The notes: generated by a model from the letters alone, not told the origin. DNA of 64,000 nt from Camarhynchus parvulus (GCF_901933205.1 NC_044600.1:5122501-5186500); one strand, 5' to 3'; shown: positions 1 through 11,049, counted from the first letter of the stretch. Program-made: numbers and translations.

Positions 1-850
1 TGTAGGAACATCTTTTCACAAATTCTTGGTACTTGGGGTGCCCTTATCTGCCCTCAACTCTGCACAAAGGGCCTGATCAGGTCGTCACTTATCAGGGGCT
101 TTCTCTTTGTGTTTTTCCTTTCAAGTCAACAAAAAAACAAAGAAAAAAACCCTCAAGATGAGAACCTGAGTGCTCAAAGAACAGGAAGTTTCTGACAGTC
201 TTTCCTGTGGTGTTTTTAACCAAACACTTTGCATATCTGGTGCTCCAGATCCCTCGCTCTGGAGGGCTCAGTTCTTGTTGTCTCCAGTTCCCATGCTGCA
301 ATTGCAAACCCTGCTCTTGAATAAGGGAGGGTTGGTTCCTCAAAGATTCCTCTGGGAATCCTCAAGGATTCCTCTGGGAATGAGGAATTCCTTGAAGAGG
401 AACCAGAGTGTTGTTGCCACTGTGTGCTCCAATTGATTCTGCTCCAAAGTTGAATTTTTGGGCTGGCCTTGGCCACCCTGGTGTTTCCCTTGGCTGAAGA
501 ACCCAGGTGTGTCCAACCCCTGGTTCCATTCTCGCCTTCTCCCCTCTCCAACAGCTTGATTAGGCTTTTCCCATGTTACTTTGACTGTTTTTAATTATGT
601 CCCTCCAAGGTCTTACCTCTCTCCCCGTTCATGCAGGGTCCATCTGATCCCTGTTGTATTCCTTTGGGAATTAAAAGCCCAGGACTGAGCTCCAAGGCTG
701 CTCCAAGTGATCTCAGTTTGGATGTGGGGCTTTCCCTGTCAGTCAGTAACACAATCATCCTCCTGGTACAGATCATTTTACCACTCAAATATAGCCCAGA
801 AATCCAGGAATATTATCCTAAAAAGAAGTAAAATGGCACTTGGGCACATG
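1..850. other. Intergenic, no gene seen
   Basis: I see no exon, RNA gene or clear repeat family here. The open frames are short, overlap on both strands and show no recognisable protein. A short duplicated motif (CCTCTGGGAATC-type) lies at about 345-385. Mixed composition as in ordinary avian intergenic DNA. Confidence 0.5.
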
Positions 851-930
851 GTCTTGGCTTGGCAGTGCTGGGTCATTGTTGGATAAATGATCTTCAGGGT
901 CTTTTCCAACCTAAATCATTCCATTATTCC
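851..930 (+). mobile_element. CR1 LINE 3' end fragment
   Basis: The string GGGTCTTTTCCAACCTAA followed by ATTCCATTATTCC is the characteristic CR1 3' terminus in sense orientation. Only about 80 bp remain, as expected of a 5'-truncated, diverged copy. Confidence 0.65.
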
Positions 931-1439
931 AGTTCCCCTGGTGGTTAATGTGTAGCAGCTGAAAAATGAGGGTTCTCCTGGGAAGCTGATCTTGGTCTTG
1001 TGCTCCCCATGTCTTCCCAGGGCAAAACTGAATGAGAACAGAGAGCACAGGTGCAAATAAAATAAAATGGGAATAATTAAAAGGTTAATCCCATGGCAAA
1101 GTATGTTTGATCATCAAAGATTAATTATGGAGGTTTAATTGACCCGTCATTGCTTCTTAATAGCTTTTAAGGAAAATCTGACTTCCACATGGCTGTAACT
1201 CCACAATTAAAATTGAGCTGCTCAAATGCAAGGCAGGTTTTGCACCCTGATGGATTTTTCCTGAGAAAAGTGTCTGGCAGGGGCTGCAGCTTTATTCCAG
1301 CATGAGATGCTGAACAAGATCTCTGGGATTCTGTGGAAAATACTGAATGTGTTCTGTGTCTCAGATAATTCTCCAGCCATCCTCAAATCCTGAGCATTGC
1401 TTCAATATCTCCAGATGCACTCAATAAATTCAGCCTCCA

Positions 1440-1512
1440 ACTTTCACCCATGACAGTTGAGCTCGGGGATCTTTGAACTCTTTTCCAACCTTGATTATTT
1501 TATGATTCATTA
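1440..1512 (+). mobile_element. CR1 LINE 3' end fragment
   Basis: TTGAACTCTTTTCCAACCTTGATT followed by ATTTTATGATTCATT is a diverged CR1 sense-strand tail. The copy is strongly 5' truncated. Confidence 0.6.
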
Positions 1513-3499
1513 ATTCACATGAATTTGCCCCTTTGTTTAGATTTGAACAAATTTCCAAGAGCTACAAGCCCTTAAAATAATATTGATGCCAAAAATCCAC
1601 TTACTTTCATGCTGTTTATTCCAATCCCTTTCCCAAAAGAGAATGCCAATTTGCACAGGCTATTTCTGGCTTTTCAGTTTACTTTCCAAAAGATTAGAGC
1701 AAAATTTATCCATGAGGAATTTTTGCCTTTGCGCAGTTGAGTTTTCTGGGAAGTTTGTTTTCTCATCTTCCAGCAACAAAGAAGTCTGGTGGATTTTGGT
1801 CAAAAAATTATCATCAGAGAGTTAAAATGTTAGTTTTGTGGGTGAGAAAGGCTCCCAGTAGCCCCAGTTGGGAGGGTTAAAGTCACTGGTGGCTTGCAAG
1901 GACCCTCACACCCAGTTCCAGCCTGAGGGTCAATAATGCCCCTTTTGGTCTGCCCCATTCTGGGAAAAATATTAGGATGAAAAGATAATTTAGAGAGATT
2001 TGGTTATAATACTGATTTCCCATTGGTTCAACAAAACCAGAAGAATTCATAGAATTTCCCAGCTCCTCATAAATGAACCATGAGGAATGGGGAAATGTTT
2101 TCAGGCTGTTTTTCCCTGACAACGTTTCATCTGAAAGGGATGCTGCACATTCTCTGAGTGTTTTCTCTGTGATGGGACTTGTGAAATACCAGAGGCAGAG
2201 CTCAAACCCAGCCCTATCTGCCCCATCTGCTGCAGCCCTCATGTTCCACATACAAAACAGGAAGGGGAAGCAGCAATTGGCTCTATCAGAACAGCATCTC
2301 CAAACAGAGTGACTCTTTGTTCTCACAGGTTGAAACGTTGGAACTGTGAAAAAAAACCCAACCAAGGAAATGCAGCTTTTCAAGTCAGCAGTTCAAAGGT
2401 TTTTAATGATGATGGCTTTAACTTTTTTTCTGAGGTGGCACTCAGGATGCCTTTCCTGGCATTTGCAGGTGTTCAGTGTCTAGTGGAGCCCATCCCATAA
2501 TGACTCTGAAATGTACAAGTTCAAGCCTTCTCTTTCATAAAACCACATGCAGAATGTGACCAGCTGATTGCACATGGGCCAGTTCCTGCTGCGTCCTTCA
2601 CCCACCAAACCACAGCAGAAGGGTGGCTCAGGGTCCTTGTCTGGTGGTTTGGCCTCATGAATCGTCCTTTGATTGAAACATCTTTCCAGAAGTTTTTTTT
2701 GGCAGAAGAACCTGAAATGTCTGTCCTCTGTCCCAAAGGTCCCTCCAATCCTGCGTGGATCACTTTAGGGAGGAGTAGAACTGCAGCACCAGGAGCTGTG
2801 GCAGTGGGGACAGCCCTGTCCCTGTCCCCACCCCATGGCAGCTCCACTTCCCAGAAAAGGCCATACAAACTCTCCCTGTTGGGTTTTTGACAGGAAGTCC
2901 TGTTAGCAAAACAGAAACAATCAGTTATCCCTGGCTGAAGCCTTCGGTCCTTCCTAGATTTGTCATCCATCTCCATCCCCACCTCTTTCTGGGGAAAGAT
3001 CAGCATCATTCTCCAAATGTTTGGGATAACAAGGGCTGAACGTGGTCCATGCACTCATTCCTGGCAGTAACTTATTTTATTCATCTCAGCAGAGCAAGGG
3101 CTTTATCCCAAAAAATGCTGACTGGAGACCTTGCTGAAAGTGTCCAACTCTCTCCCCATCTTCCCTCAGTCTTCTTTTCTCAGCAGCCATCCAAAAAGTT
3201 GTATTTGCAGTAGGATTTGATGGGTTGAGTGATAAGGGTTAGGTTAAGTTTCCTTCACAGGAGGTTCCACAGCTCTGTTTCCCACAAAAAACAGGAAATC
3301 GGGGGCTTTGTTGGCCTCATGGCTTGGGATGGAGCAGCTTCTCACAGCTGCCAGTGCAGGTCACTCATTAATATCAATCCCTAAAAGCCAAGAGGAGATG
3401 GGGGCAGTGTTGGAAATGTGACAACTCAGATTCCCTCTGTTGGAGCTGGGTGCTAATAACACCAAGGGTTTGACCCCTGGATAAGCCATTCCCTTAAAA
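1513..3499. other. Intergenic, no gene seen
   Basis: No exon with family homology is visible. A 166-aa minus-strand open frame at 1883-2383 and a 177-aa one at 2521-3054 have no recognisable domain and no codon-level signal, so I do not call them genes. Nothing repetitive is obvious. Confidence 0.5.
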
Positions 3500-3558
3500 G
3501 TTAGACTTGATGATCCTTGTGGGTCCCTTACAGCTCAGAATATTCTGTGATTCTGTGA
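3500..3558 (+). mobile_element. CR1 LINE 3' end fragment
   Basis: GATGATCCTTGTGGGTCCCT, then AGCTCAGAATATTCTGTGATTCTGTGA, is the terminal part of a common avian CR1 subfamily in sense orientation. Confidence 0.75.
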
Positions 3559-3834
3559 ATTCCCTGTATTGAGTCCAAGGAATAAACAGACCCAATTTCA
3601 GGTGAGAATAAGGGATGATCCCCTGGAGAAGCAGCTCCCATTGAGGGAAAGGAGCTGATACAGCAAAGGGGTTCCCCACCCTTGGCAAGCAGCACAAATG
3701 ACTTCTCCAAACAAGGGGAAGCAGAGGAGGAGGGAGCTGAAGCCATCCCCCAGCAGCTGCTGACAGCACCGTTCCTCCTGTGGTTTTGTGTCACCTGAAC
3801 AGCGACTCAGCCAGCCCGGGGCTGACCCTGCTGG

Positions 3835-3895
3835 GGGACGGCCCTGACCCAGCCCTTCCCTGACCCAGCCCTTCCCTGACCCAGCGCTTCCCAGG
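3835..3895. repeat. Short tandem repeat, about 16-bp unit
   Basis: Three direct copies of a TGACCCAGCCCTTCCC unit, the last one diverged (AGCGCTTCCC). Too short to assign to a family. Confidence 0.75.
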
Positions 3896-3899
3896 GCAC

Positions 3900-4834
3900 T
3901 ACCCACCTCTTTCAGAATGACCCTGGGCTGCCGGCCCTCAGAGCACAGAATTTATTGCATTGAAAGGCTCTTCATCTCCACTCACACGGGGGGGACACCT
4001 CCAAACCTCCCCTTCCCTCTTCTTTCCCACCCCTGTGCAGTGGAAGCTCATCCCTCTTCCAGGAGCTCTCTTCCAGTGCACTCCCCTACCAAGAGCTTTC
4101 CATCCTCCTTCCCTCTCTTTTTTCTCCCCTTCTGCTTTCCTCCTGTGCTTTATTCACTTCCAGGAGGGAAATTCCTGGGATGATGACTGAAGCCATGCAC
4201 ATTCCAGGTGTGGCTGGCTGAGTCCAGCCGATCAGGGCAGGCAGAGCATTCCCAAGTCTCCATGCCTGATTTCAGGCATCACCAAAATCCTGCTTTTCTG
4301 GAGGAATCCTGCAGCTGACACTGCCCCTGGGAGTTCCCTGCCAGTGTCACACAGCCCAGCCCACTCCAAATATCTTGGGGCAAGTCTGAAGCTGGGACAC
4401 CATCCTTTTCCCATGAGATTCCAAGAGCCAGGAATTGTTTTGGGAAGTCACAGGAGAGGAAAGAGAATGCAACATTGTTAAGATGTGTATTTCCTCACAA
4501 AACCCCACCTTTCTTCTCTCCCCATCTTAAACAGCCAGAGTGGAAGAAGTTGCCAATGCTAGAGGGATTTTTCATTCTCTCTGGGAATATCTAGGCTTTT
4601 AGGAAGTTGTCTGGAAGTCCTGCAGTTAAGAGATAAGCAGTGTGCTGGATCAGTGGCATTCAGGACACTTGAGGAAGGGCTCAAATTCTTGGAATCTGGT
4701 GCCATTGGAAACTTCCTGACAGGAGTTGCAGGAATTTGGGGTCCAGGGAGAGAAGGCAATGGAGGATCAATCAGTGCTAAGTGACAACCCTAAAGCATGG
4801 TCAGGCTTTTCCCAGATTTGGATGGTCCTGTCAC
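3900..4834. other. Intergenic, no gene seen
   Basis: A pyrimidine-rich stretch (about 3990-4165) gives overlapping + strand open frames of 76-88 aa without any recognisable protein. No exon structure, RNA gene or repeat family is evident. Confidence 0.45.
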
Positions 4835-5131
4835 TGTGATATTTTATGAAAATCCCTTTGCCAGGATTTTTCTCCTGAGAAGCTGAGAAGCCTCAGAAAG
4901 GAAATGCAAACAATAATTATCTGATTGCTTGGAATATGGTTTGGAGATTGTTTACCAACAGGTGCATCTTTGATTGGTTCCATGTGAACTTAATGCAATC
5001 CCAGTCCAGCTGTGTTGGGACTCTGGTCAGTCACAAGTTTTTATTATCATTCCTTTCTAGGAATGATAGAAATGTCTCCTTTCTCTTTCTTGAGTATAGT
5101 TTTAGTATATCATTATAATGATATACAATAT

Positions 5132-5162
5132 GATATGAAAAATATATAATATTTTTCATATC
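5132..5162. repeat. AT-rich palindrome, 14-bp perfect arms
   Basis: GATATGAAAAATAT and ATATTTTTCATATC are perfect inverted arms separated by 3 bases. It sits directly upstream of the pentanucleotide array inside the LTR and could extrude as a cruciform. Confidence 0.9.
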
Positions 5163-5183
5163 ATATAATATATATCATAAAAA

Positions 5184-5340
5184 TGATATGATATGATATG
5201 ATATGATATGATATGATATGATATGATATGATATGATATGATATGATATAATATAATATAATATAATATAATATAATATAATATAATATAATATAATATA
5301 ATATAATATAATATAATATAATATAATATAATATAATATA
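5184..5340. repeat. Compound pentanucleotide microsatellite (ATATG)n(ATATA)n
   Basis: About 13 uninterrupted ATATG units (roughly 5184-5249) switch abruptly to about 18 uninterrupted ATATA units (roughly 5250-5340). The two units differ by one G/A change. The array replaces the AT-rich middle of the solo LTR and is likely highly polymorphic. Confidence 0.95.
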
Positions 5341-5412
5341 TCAGCTTTCTAAGAACTTGGAGTCAATTCTGATCTCTCATCTCATCCTGGGACCCACAAC
5401 ACCACCACAACA

Positions 5413-6089
5413 ATTAGTAACCACATGGTCCCAGACAGATTTCCAAAGCCTCATTTGTGTCTTTATTCCTTATCCCATTGTCCTCTGGAAAGGGAATCAG
5501 AGGACTTACAACCCCAGCATCAAATTGCTCTTATCAGACCTGATGGGGATGGTTTTGTTGGGCTCTTCTTCACCCTCATGCCTCTGGGAATTCATCCAAG
5601 ACTCCTTTTAGGAGTCCTCCCCTCCCCTTGCTCTCTTCTGGATCTCCTCATATATTGATATATCAGGGAGGTAACGTTGTCCTGCCCCCCCAGATTCCAC
5701 GTGTCATCTTTGCCACATCGTGTCAGAGCTGCAGTCTGAGCTCCTCCTGGGTTCAGCGTGGAAACCCTTCTCACCAAAACTCTGGCTGCAATCCCAGCAC
5801 ATCTGGAGCCAGCAGCAGCCTCCTTGATCCCACACCAACCTCAGTCTGAGTTTGCAACTAGAAATCTTCCTGTTCTTGAGAGTGAAAGCCAGAAAAGAAA
5901 AAGGAACAGAAAAAAAAATAAAGAAAATGAGAAGGAATAACTGAGTGGCAAAAAGCAGAAGGAATGGCCAGAAATGGTAGCAAAAAAGCAGAAGAATGGC
6001 TGAATAGCAGCAGAATGTTATTAATTAAAACAAACTGTGCTGGCAGCTCCCAGCACAGGAGATTGCAGGCAGTGCAAGGAATTGTCCAG
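5413..6089. other. Intergenic, no gene seen
   Basis: No exon or RNA gene is recognisable. An A/G-rich stretch (about 5880-5940) gives a lysine-rich open frame of no apparent meaning. Confidence 0.45.
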
Positions 6090-6232
6090 TCTTGGAGGCT
6101 CTTGGACCTCCATCCTTGAAAATCTTCAAATTCAGGTGGGACAAGCCCTGAGAAGCCTGGCCTGGATCAACTGGAATTGCACTGGAGATCTCCTGAGGTC
6201 CTCTCCAGCCTGAATTATCCCATGATCCTGCC
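6090..6232 (+). mobile_element. CR1 LINE 3' end fragment
   Basis: Sense CR1 signature: CTCCATCCTTGAAAATCTTC, then GACAAGCCCTGAGAAGCCTG, then GTCCTCTCCAGCCTGAATTATCCCATGATCC at the 3' end. 5' truncated. Confidence 0.7.
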
Positions 6233-6707
6233 ATTTGACTGTTCCCAGTATGCTGCCAAGCAGCTCTTGGGAGCTGCGCAGGCTTCCTGGGCACATTCAC
6301 CCACCCTGGGTGGGTGAGGAAGGGTGGGAAACTCTTGGGAAGGGCACAGGGAAAAGGTGCATTTCCTTCTCACATACCTTCATTGTTCATGGAGAGTGAG
6401 GTCAAAGAGAAACTGCCACGTGCACAGCACCGTGGCTGCAGAAACCCCAAAAGCAGCGATGAAAATGGAGCTGGGGCAGGAAAAATGGCTGGGAATTCTC
6501 CCACAACAGCAGCACAGTGAGAGAGCTGTGCTGGTGGGGCTTCTCAGCTTCACAGAAACGCGGGGTCACTGCTGCCAGCGCCTGGAACAGAGCTGGACAG
6601 GCTGAGCCTGGCGACATCAGCACAAGGTGGAAACCAGGGGTGGCCATGAGGACAGGGAGATGTCCATGAGGACAGTGACCCAGTGGTGACTTCAGCAGGG
6701 CTGGCTT

Positions 6708-6955
6708 TAATCATGGAATGGTTTGGGTGGGAAGGGACCTTAAAGCCCACCCAGTCCCACCCTGCCATGGGCAGAGACATCTTCCACTGGAGGAGGTTGC
6801 TCCAAGCCCTGTCCAACCAAGCCCTGGACACTTCCAGATGCTCCAGTGCTGCTTGGAGCTGTTCCCACCACGGATAAAGGTTTCTTCTCCCAAAGGATTC
6901 CCCACTGCCTTGGAGAAGCCAAGAGCTGCTGGGTCCCACTACCCAGTCCCCTGTG
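6708..6955 (-). mobile_element. CR1 LINE 3' end fragment, antisense
   Basis: Reads as the reverse complement of the CR1 tail: CATGGAATGGTTTGGGTGGG, AAGGGACCTTAAAGCCCAC and GGTTGCTCCAAGCCCTGTCC in order on the + strand. The two-strand open frames here (up to 141 aa) are by-products of this element. Confidence 0.8.
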
Positions 6956-7489
6956 ACCATCCACATTTCAGTCAAACCCGGGAATGAGAGAAGAATTCCT
7001 TAACTGCTTAGAAAAAGGTGGGAACAGCAACTACACATCCTCAAAAGAAAGCCAATATAATAAATTGAAAATTCAGAGTGGGACAGCCCACACTTAAAAT
7101 ATTCAAAATTGAGAAAATACTTCATTTGATATCGCCATGGAGTTTTTTTGGTTTTGTTTGGGGGATATCTTTTATTTTTTATTTCTTTTTTTTTTCTCGA
7201 CAAAGCCACAGTTGTTTAGAAACAGACAAATATAGAATACTTTGAGATGCTGGAAGAATGGAGATTCGTGAGAATTCGTGAGAAATCTGTTCTCCCTCTG
7301 ATGACACCAACATCAAAAAGTCTCCTAAAAGCCATTTCTAAACAAAGTTGTTAACACTGATGTCAGAGGTGAGCTCCCTGCCAGCTACAAGCAGGAGTAA
7401 AATACCCACAGAACAAACACAGGGAGGGAAGCCCGGCAGTTCCCACCAGACCGTGGGCTGGAAGCTCCCAAGTGCCATTTCCTCGGAAG
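6956..7489. other. Intergenic upstream of CYSLTR1 promoter
   Basis: AT-rich sequence with a T-rich run near 7170-7197 and a direct repeat of AATTCGTGAG at about 7262-7281. No exon recognised. Confidence 0.4.
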
Positions 7490-7600
7490 GCGGGAAAACC
7501 CTGGAAAAGCTGAAGGTTTCGGGGTCCCGGTGGGGCCGGGGCGGGGCGGGGGGCGGGATCGGGGGCGCGCCCCTCTTTAAGGGCGGCGGGGGCGCGCCTG
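7490..7600 (+). promoter_or_regulatory. CYSLTR1: Probable CYSLTR1 core promoter in a CpG island
   Basis: GC content and CpG frequency jump from about 7490 to 7770. A run of GC boxes (GGGGCGGGGCGGGGGGCGGG, about 7537-7556) lies just upstream of a TTTAAGGG element near 7573, followed by a short exon with a good splice donor. The assignment to CYSLTR1 is inference from strand, distance and the downstream splice acceptor at 9966. No other + strand gene lies between. Confidence 0.5.
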
Positions 7601-7638
7601 GGACAGATCCGCGCCCGCTCCGACCCCGCAGCGCTCCG
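7600..7638 (+). other. CYSLTR1: Probable noncoding exon 1 of CYSLTR1
   Basis: GC-rich sequence ending GCGCTCCG before a strong donor GTAAGG at 7639. It would pair with the acceptor CCCCCCAG at 9955-9966, giving an intron of about 2.3 kb, as expected of a receptor whose coding sequence lies in a single exon. The transcription start is not determined; the 5' boundary is approximate. Confidence 0.45.
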
Positions 7639-8049
7639 GTAAGGGCTGCACTGGGGCTGCACCGGGGTGGGGGGTCCCGGTGAGGGATGGGGGCTTTGCC
7701 TCGGTGCCCCCCGCTTGTGCCGTGTCCCGGTTTGTGCCGCTGGATCCCCCGGAGCGCAGCCGCGCCGCTAAGGAGCCGCGGCATTAATTGATGATCGCTC
7801 CGTTCCTGTCCTGTGTCCCCGCTCCGTCCCCTCGCAGAGGGGATTTGGGGCTTGCGAGGGGAGTTCGGTGTTTTGGGGCATTCCCGTCCGTCCCCAAACG
7901 GGGAATGCAGAGCCCGGAGCGATCCTCGGGATGGGGATGCTTCGTGTTTGTGCTTGGAACGAACGGCAGCAGCGGCTTTGTGCTTTTTGGGGTGTGTAAT
8001 TGAATTGAGTGTAATCTGCTGGGAGCCAGAGATGCTCCGAGAGCTGCAG

Positions 8050-8424
8050 CCCCTCTGCTCTGGAGCCAGGCGGGGAGAGCTGGGGGTGTTCACCTGGAGA
8101 AGAGAAGGATCCAAGAAAAGTTTAGAGCCACTTCCAGAGCCTAAAGGAGCTCCAGGAGAGCTGGAGAGGGACTGGGGATAAGGGATGGAGGGACAGGACA
8201 CAGGGAATGGTTTCCCACTGCCAGAGGGTAGATGGGATATTGGGAAGAAATTCTTTCTTGTGAGAACCTGGCACACGGTGCCCAGAGAAGCTGTGGCTGC
8301 CCCATCCCTGAAAGCATCCAAGGGACCTGGGATAGTGGAAGGTGTCCCTGCCCATGGCAGGGGTGGAATGGGATGAGCTTTAATGCCCTTTCCAACACAA
8401 ACCTGTAATTCTGTAATTCTATGA
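8050..8424 (+). mobile_element. CR1 LINE 3' fragment, about 375 bp
   Basis: Sense CR1: CTGGGGGTGTTCACCTGGAG, GCTGGAGAGGGACTGGGGAT, GGAGGGACAGGACACAGGGA, GGTGCCCAGAGAAGCTGTGG and a tail with AATTCTGTAATTCTATGA. It lies inside the probable first intron of CYSLTR1. Confidence 0.9.
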
Positions 8425-9572
8425 CATGCTATAAATTTATCTGTGCTGCATCAGACTGCACAGTAGCAGTAGTTCAGGGTTTTGCTCCCTTTGGGAACCC
8501 TTTCTCATCCACTGTGGTTCCCTTTCACTCAGTGAGCTGAATTCACCAGCACACAAATAAATGGCTCAGTGAACCACGACTGTACAAATAAAAAAGTGGC
8601 AGAAGCGATGTTTGTCTTCAATTCATGATGCACAAATAAAGCTGGGAAATACTCTTTTCTGGGATTCTTGTTGATTTTTACAGATGCATTTCTGGGTGTG
8701 ATGTTCTTTCACGCTTTAGCAGTTGGATTGTGAACATTAGTTCCCTTTTGTTTGCAAAACTCAAATTATGTTTAGAAATACGATAGAAAACAAGTCTTGT
8801 TTGTCTTTTGGACAAATACCTCGAGTAGTTGTTTAAATTGTGGGCTGGTTGCTGGAGTTAAGGCTATAATGTAATAAAAGCATGAAAGATCCTTGACATG
8901 TGGACTCGTGGCTTTGTTCAGGATTTCTAATGAACATCAGTCCCTCTACCCTCGGGCGCTGACAGTCCCCTCGCTGACACCTGCTCAGCTTTTGCTCATT
9001 TGTGCATTGCAGATAATCATAGGACTCTCTTAAAAGAGTACAAACACCAAAATAGCTGAAATTTATCTGACACCTAGAAGCCTTGAGCATCCCAGAGCAG
9101 TTCTGAATTCTGTCTTCAGTTAGTCCAGGGGGCAGACAGAGAATCTAATATTGCCAAGTTATTTGTGTGGGTGAAAATACATTTATCAGCAATTTAGAGC
9201 ATATTCATGGTACAGTTGTGGGTTCTCATGGCTGATCTTGACCCAGGTTCTGCTTTTGTTTTTGTGGTGTCCTGTTATTTCAGCAGGCTGTTGTCCTGCA
9301 GTTCTGGTCTCGCAGCTTTTCATGGTCTCAGGCTGCAAGGCAGGTTCTGCACTTGAACCATTAGAAACTGAAAATCGATCAAAAAAATAAAAAATAGGAG
9401 AATTGGGGCTGAACAATTATTAGGGTCCAAGACTACTCCTCCTATTTTAAATTCCATAGTGCTGTTGTCACCTTCGTTATCCCTCTCTGCTGTTTTGCTG
9501 AGTAGCTGCCTCAGTGTGTAAGGAGTTAAGAGATTTTTTGGTAATTTAATGTCCCGATGTCTTGGCCTCGAG
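8425..9572. other. CYSLTR1 probable intron, no exon seen
   Basis: AT-rich sequence with no exon, RNA gene or repeat family that I can recognise. Several AATAAA strings occur near 8560-8640 but no gene on this side would use them. Confidence 0.4.
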
Positions 9573-9783
9573 TTGCACCAGGGGAGGTTTAGATTGGATG
9601 TTAGGATAAATTCCTTCACCAAAAGGCTCTTCAAACCCTGGAACAGGCTGCCTAGGGAGGTGCTGGAGCCATCACATGTTCCAAAACATATGGATTAGTG
9701 GTGGTCATGATGGTGGTGCTTGATGGTTGGACGTGAGGGTCTCAAGGGTCTTTTCCAGCCTTAAGGATTCCATGGTCCTCTGC
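9573..9783 (+). mobile_element. CR1 LINE 3' fragment
   Basis: Sense CR1: GGTTTAGATTGGATGTTAGG, ATTCCTTCACCAAAAGGCTC, GAACAGGCTGCCTAGGGAGG, and the tail GGGTCTTTTCCAGCCTTAAG then GATTCCATGGTCC. Confidence 0.85.
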
Positions 9784-9966
9784 CACATTTTGTCACTCAT
9801 AACCAGTTGTTGGTACCTGATGAAGAAAAGTGGATGTAGCGGGGATGGGTCAGATCCATACCCCTCTCAGCTCTCTCCTGAGACAGACAACAGATTTTTC
9901 CTCTTATTTCATCACGGATATTTATTTTCCTGTCTCGGTTTACCTCACCTGCACTTTTCCCCCCAG

Positions 9967-10010
9967 GCCTGACACCATCCCCAGGGAGTTGGTGCCTCAG
10001 CCAGGGCACC
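9967..10010 (+). other. CYSLTR1: CYSLTR1 5'UTR in the coding exon
   Basis: The acceptor (T/C-rich tract ending TTTTCCCCCCAG at 9966) opens the exon. The 44-nt leader contains no ATG, and the start at 10011 has the good context GGGCACCATGA. Confidence 0.75.
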
Positions 10011-11049
10011 ATGACAGCGCTGTCCCCCAACCTGTCGTGCCACAACCACTCCATTGACGACTTCCGCAACAGCGTCTACTCCACGCTCTACTCCATGATC
10101 AGCATCATGGGTTTCGTGGGCAATGGCGTGGTGCTGTACGTGCTGATCCGCACGTACCACCAGAAAACGGCCTTCCAGATCTACATGCTCAACCTGGCCC
10201 TGTCCGACTTCCTGTGTGTGCTCACGCTGCCCCTGCGCGTCATCTACTACGTGCACAAGGGCCACTGGTTCTTCAGCGACTTCCTGTGCCGCCTCATCCT
10301 ACGCGCTCTACGTCAACCTCTACTGCAGCATCTTCTTCATGACGGCCATGAGCTTCTTCCGCTGCATCGCCATCGTCTTCCCGGTCCGCAATATCAAGCT
10401 GGTGTCGGAGAAGAAGGCGAAGTTTCTGTGCATTGGCATCTGGGTGTTCGTCACGCTGACGAGCGCGCCCTTCCTGCGGAACGGCACCTACCAGCACGGC
10501 AACAAGACCAAGTGCTTTGAACCACCGGAGAACTCCCAGAAGACAAACATGGTGGTGATCCTGGATTTCATCGCCCTCTTTGTGGGCTTCATCTTCCCCT
10601 TCATCATCATCACCATCTGCTACACCATGATCATCCGCACTCTGCTGCGCAACTCGCTGCGGAAGAATGAGGCCAACCGCCGCAAGGCCGTGTGGATGAT
10701 CATCATTGTCACCGCCACCTTCCTGGTGAGCTTCACGCCGTACCACGTCCTGCGCACAGTGCACCTGCACGCGCTGCGCCTGCGGGGCCTCGGCTGCGCC
10801 GACACCCTGTTCCTGCAGAAAGCCGTCATCGTCACCCTGCCCCTGGCAGCCGCCAACTGCTGCTTCGACCCCCTCCTCTACTTCTTCTCCGGGGGAAACT
10901 TCCGGCAAAGACTTACCACGCTGAGGAAGGCGTCCTCCTCCAGCTTGTCACAAGCCTTCAGGAAAAAGATCTCCGTGAAGGACAAGGAGGAGGAACCCTT
11001 TGGAGAAAACCAGAGGGAGAATGGAAAGGCAGCTGTGGCTCCTTCATAA
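10011..11049 (+). CDS. CYSLTR1: Cysteinyl leukotriene receptor 1, with a frame break
   Basis: A class A G-protein-coupled receptor for the cysteinyl leukotrienes LTD4/LTC4/LTE4, acting at the plasma membrane in smooth muscle and leukocytes. The protein tracks mammalian CysLT1 throughout: an [17 protein letters not shown] stretch entering TM1, a [16 protein letters not shown] block into TM2, YYVHKG after TM2, [18 protein letters not shown] in TM3 (FRC in place of DRY, as in CysLT1), KCFEPP in extracellular loop 2 with the conserved disulfide cysteine, [14 protein letters not shown] in TM6, and [16 protein letters not shown] at the end of TM7. N-glycosylation sequons are visible near the N terminus and in loop 2 (NKT). 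Single coding exon, about 346 aa after allowing for the break, against 337 in human. The break is at 10293-10297: the frame from the start codon fails after Cys-Arg-Leu and family homology resumes two bases out of register. The CTCATCC there looks like CTCTCATCC minus a CT. The identity is certain; whether the gene is broken or misread is not. Confidence 0.95.

Larger units (their letters stand above)
4835..5412 (+). mobile_element. Probable solo LTR of a passerine endogenous retrovirus
   Basis: The block starting TGTGATATT and running through TTTTTCTCCTGAGAAGCTGA, the ATTATCTGATTGCT and GGAGATTGTTTACC motifs, TGTTGGGACTCTGG, and ending near CTAAGAACTTGGAGTCAA and CCACAACACCACCACAACA resembles the LTRs of ERVs common in songbird genomes. 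No gag, pol or env remains next to it, so it reads as a solo LTR left by LTR-LTR recombination. Its AT-rich centre is expanded into pentanucleotide arrays listed separately. Boundaries are approximate because I find no convincing target-site duplication. The family assignment rests on remembered motif similarity and needs a repeat library. Confidence 0.6.

Noticed and set aside
7338..8321. 327-aa minus-strand open frame over the CYSLTR1 promoter
   Set aside because: Spans a CpG island and an antisense CR1; no recognisable domain.
10294..10908. 204-aa antisense open frame inside CYSLTR1
   Set aside because: Shadow of the GC-rich coding sequence of a clearly identified receptor on the + strand.
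10011..11049. Calling the receptor CYSLTR2, LPAR4 or a P2Y receptor
   Set aside because: The TM1-TM3 blocks and the KCFEPP loop follow CysLT1 rather than CysLT2, and the neighbour is the FNDC3C1-type gene rather than FNDC3A proper.
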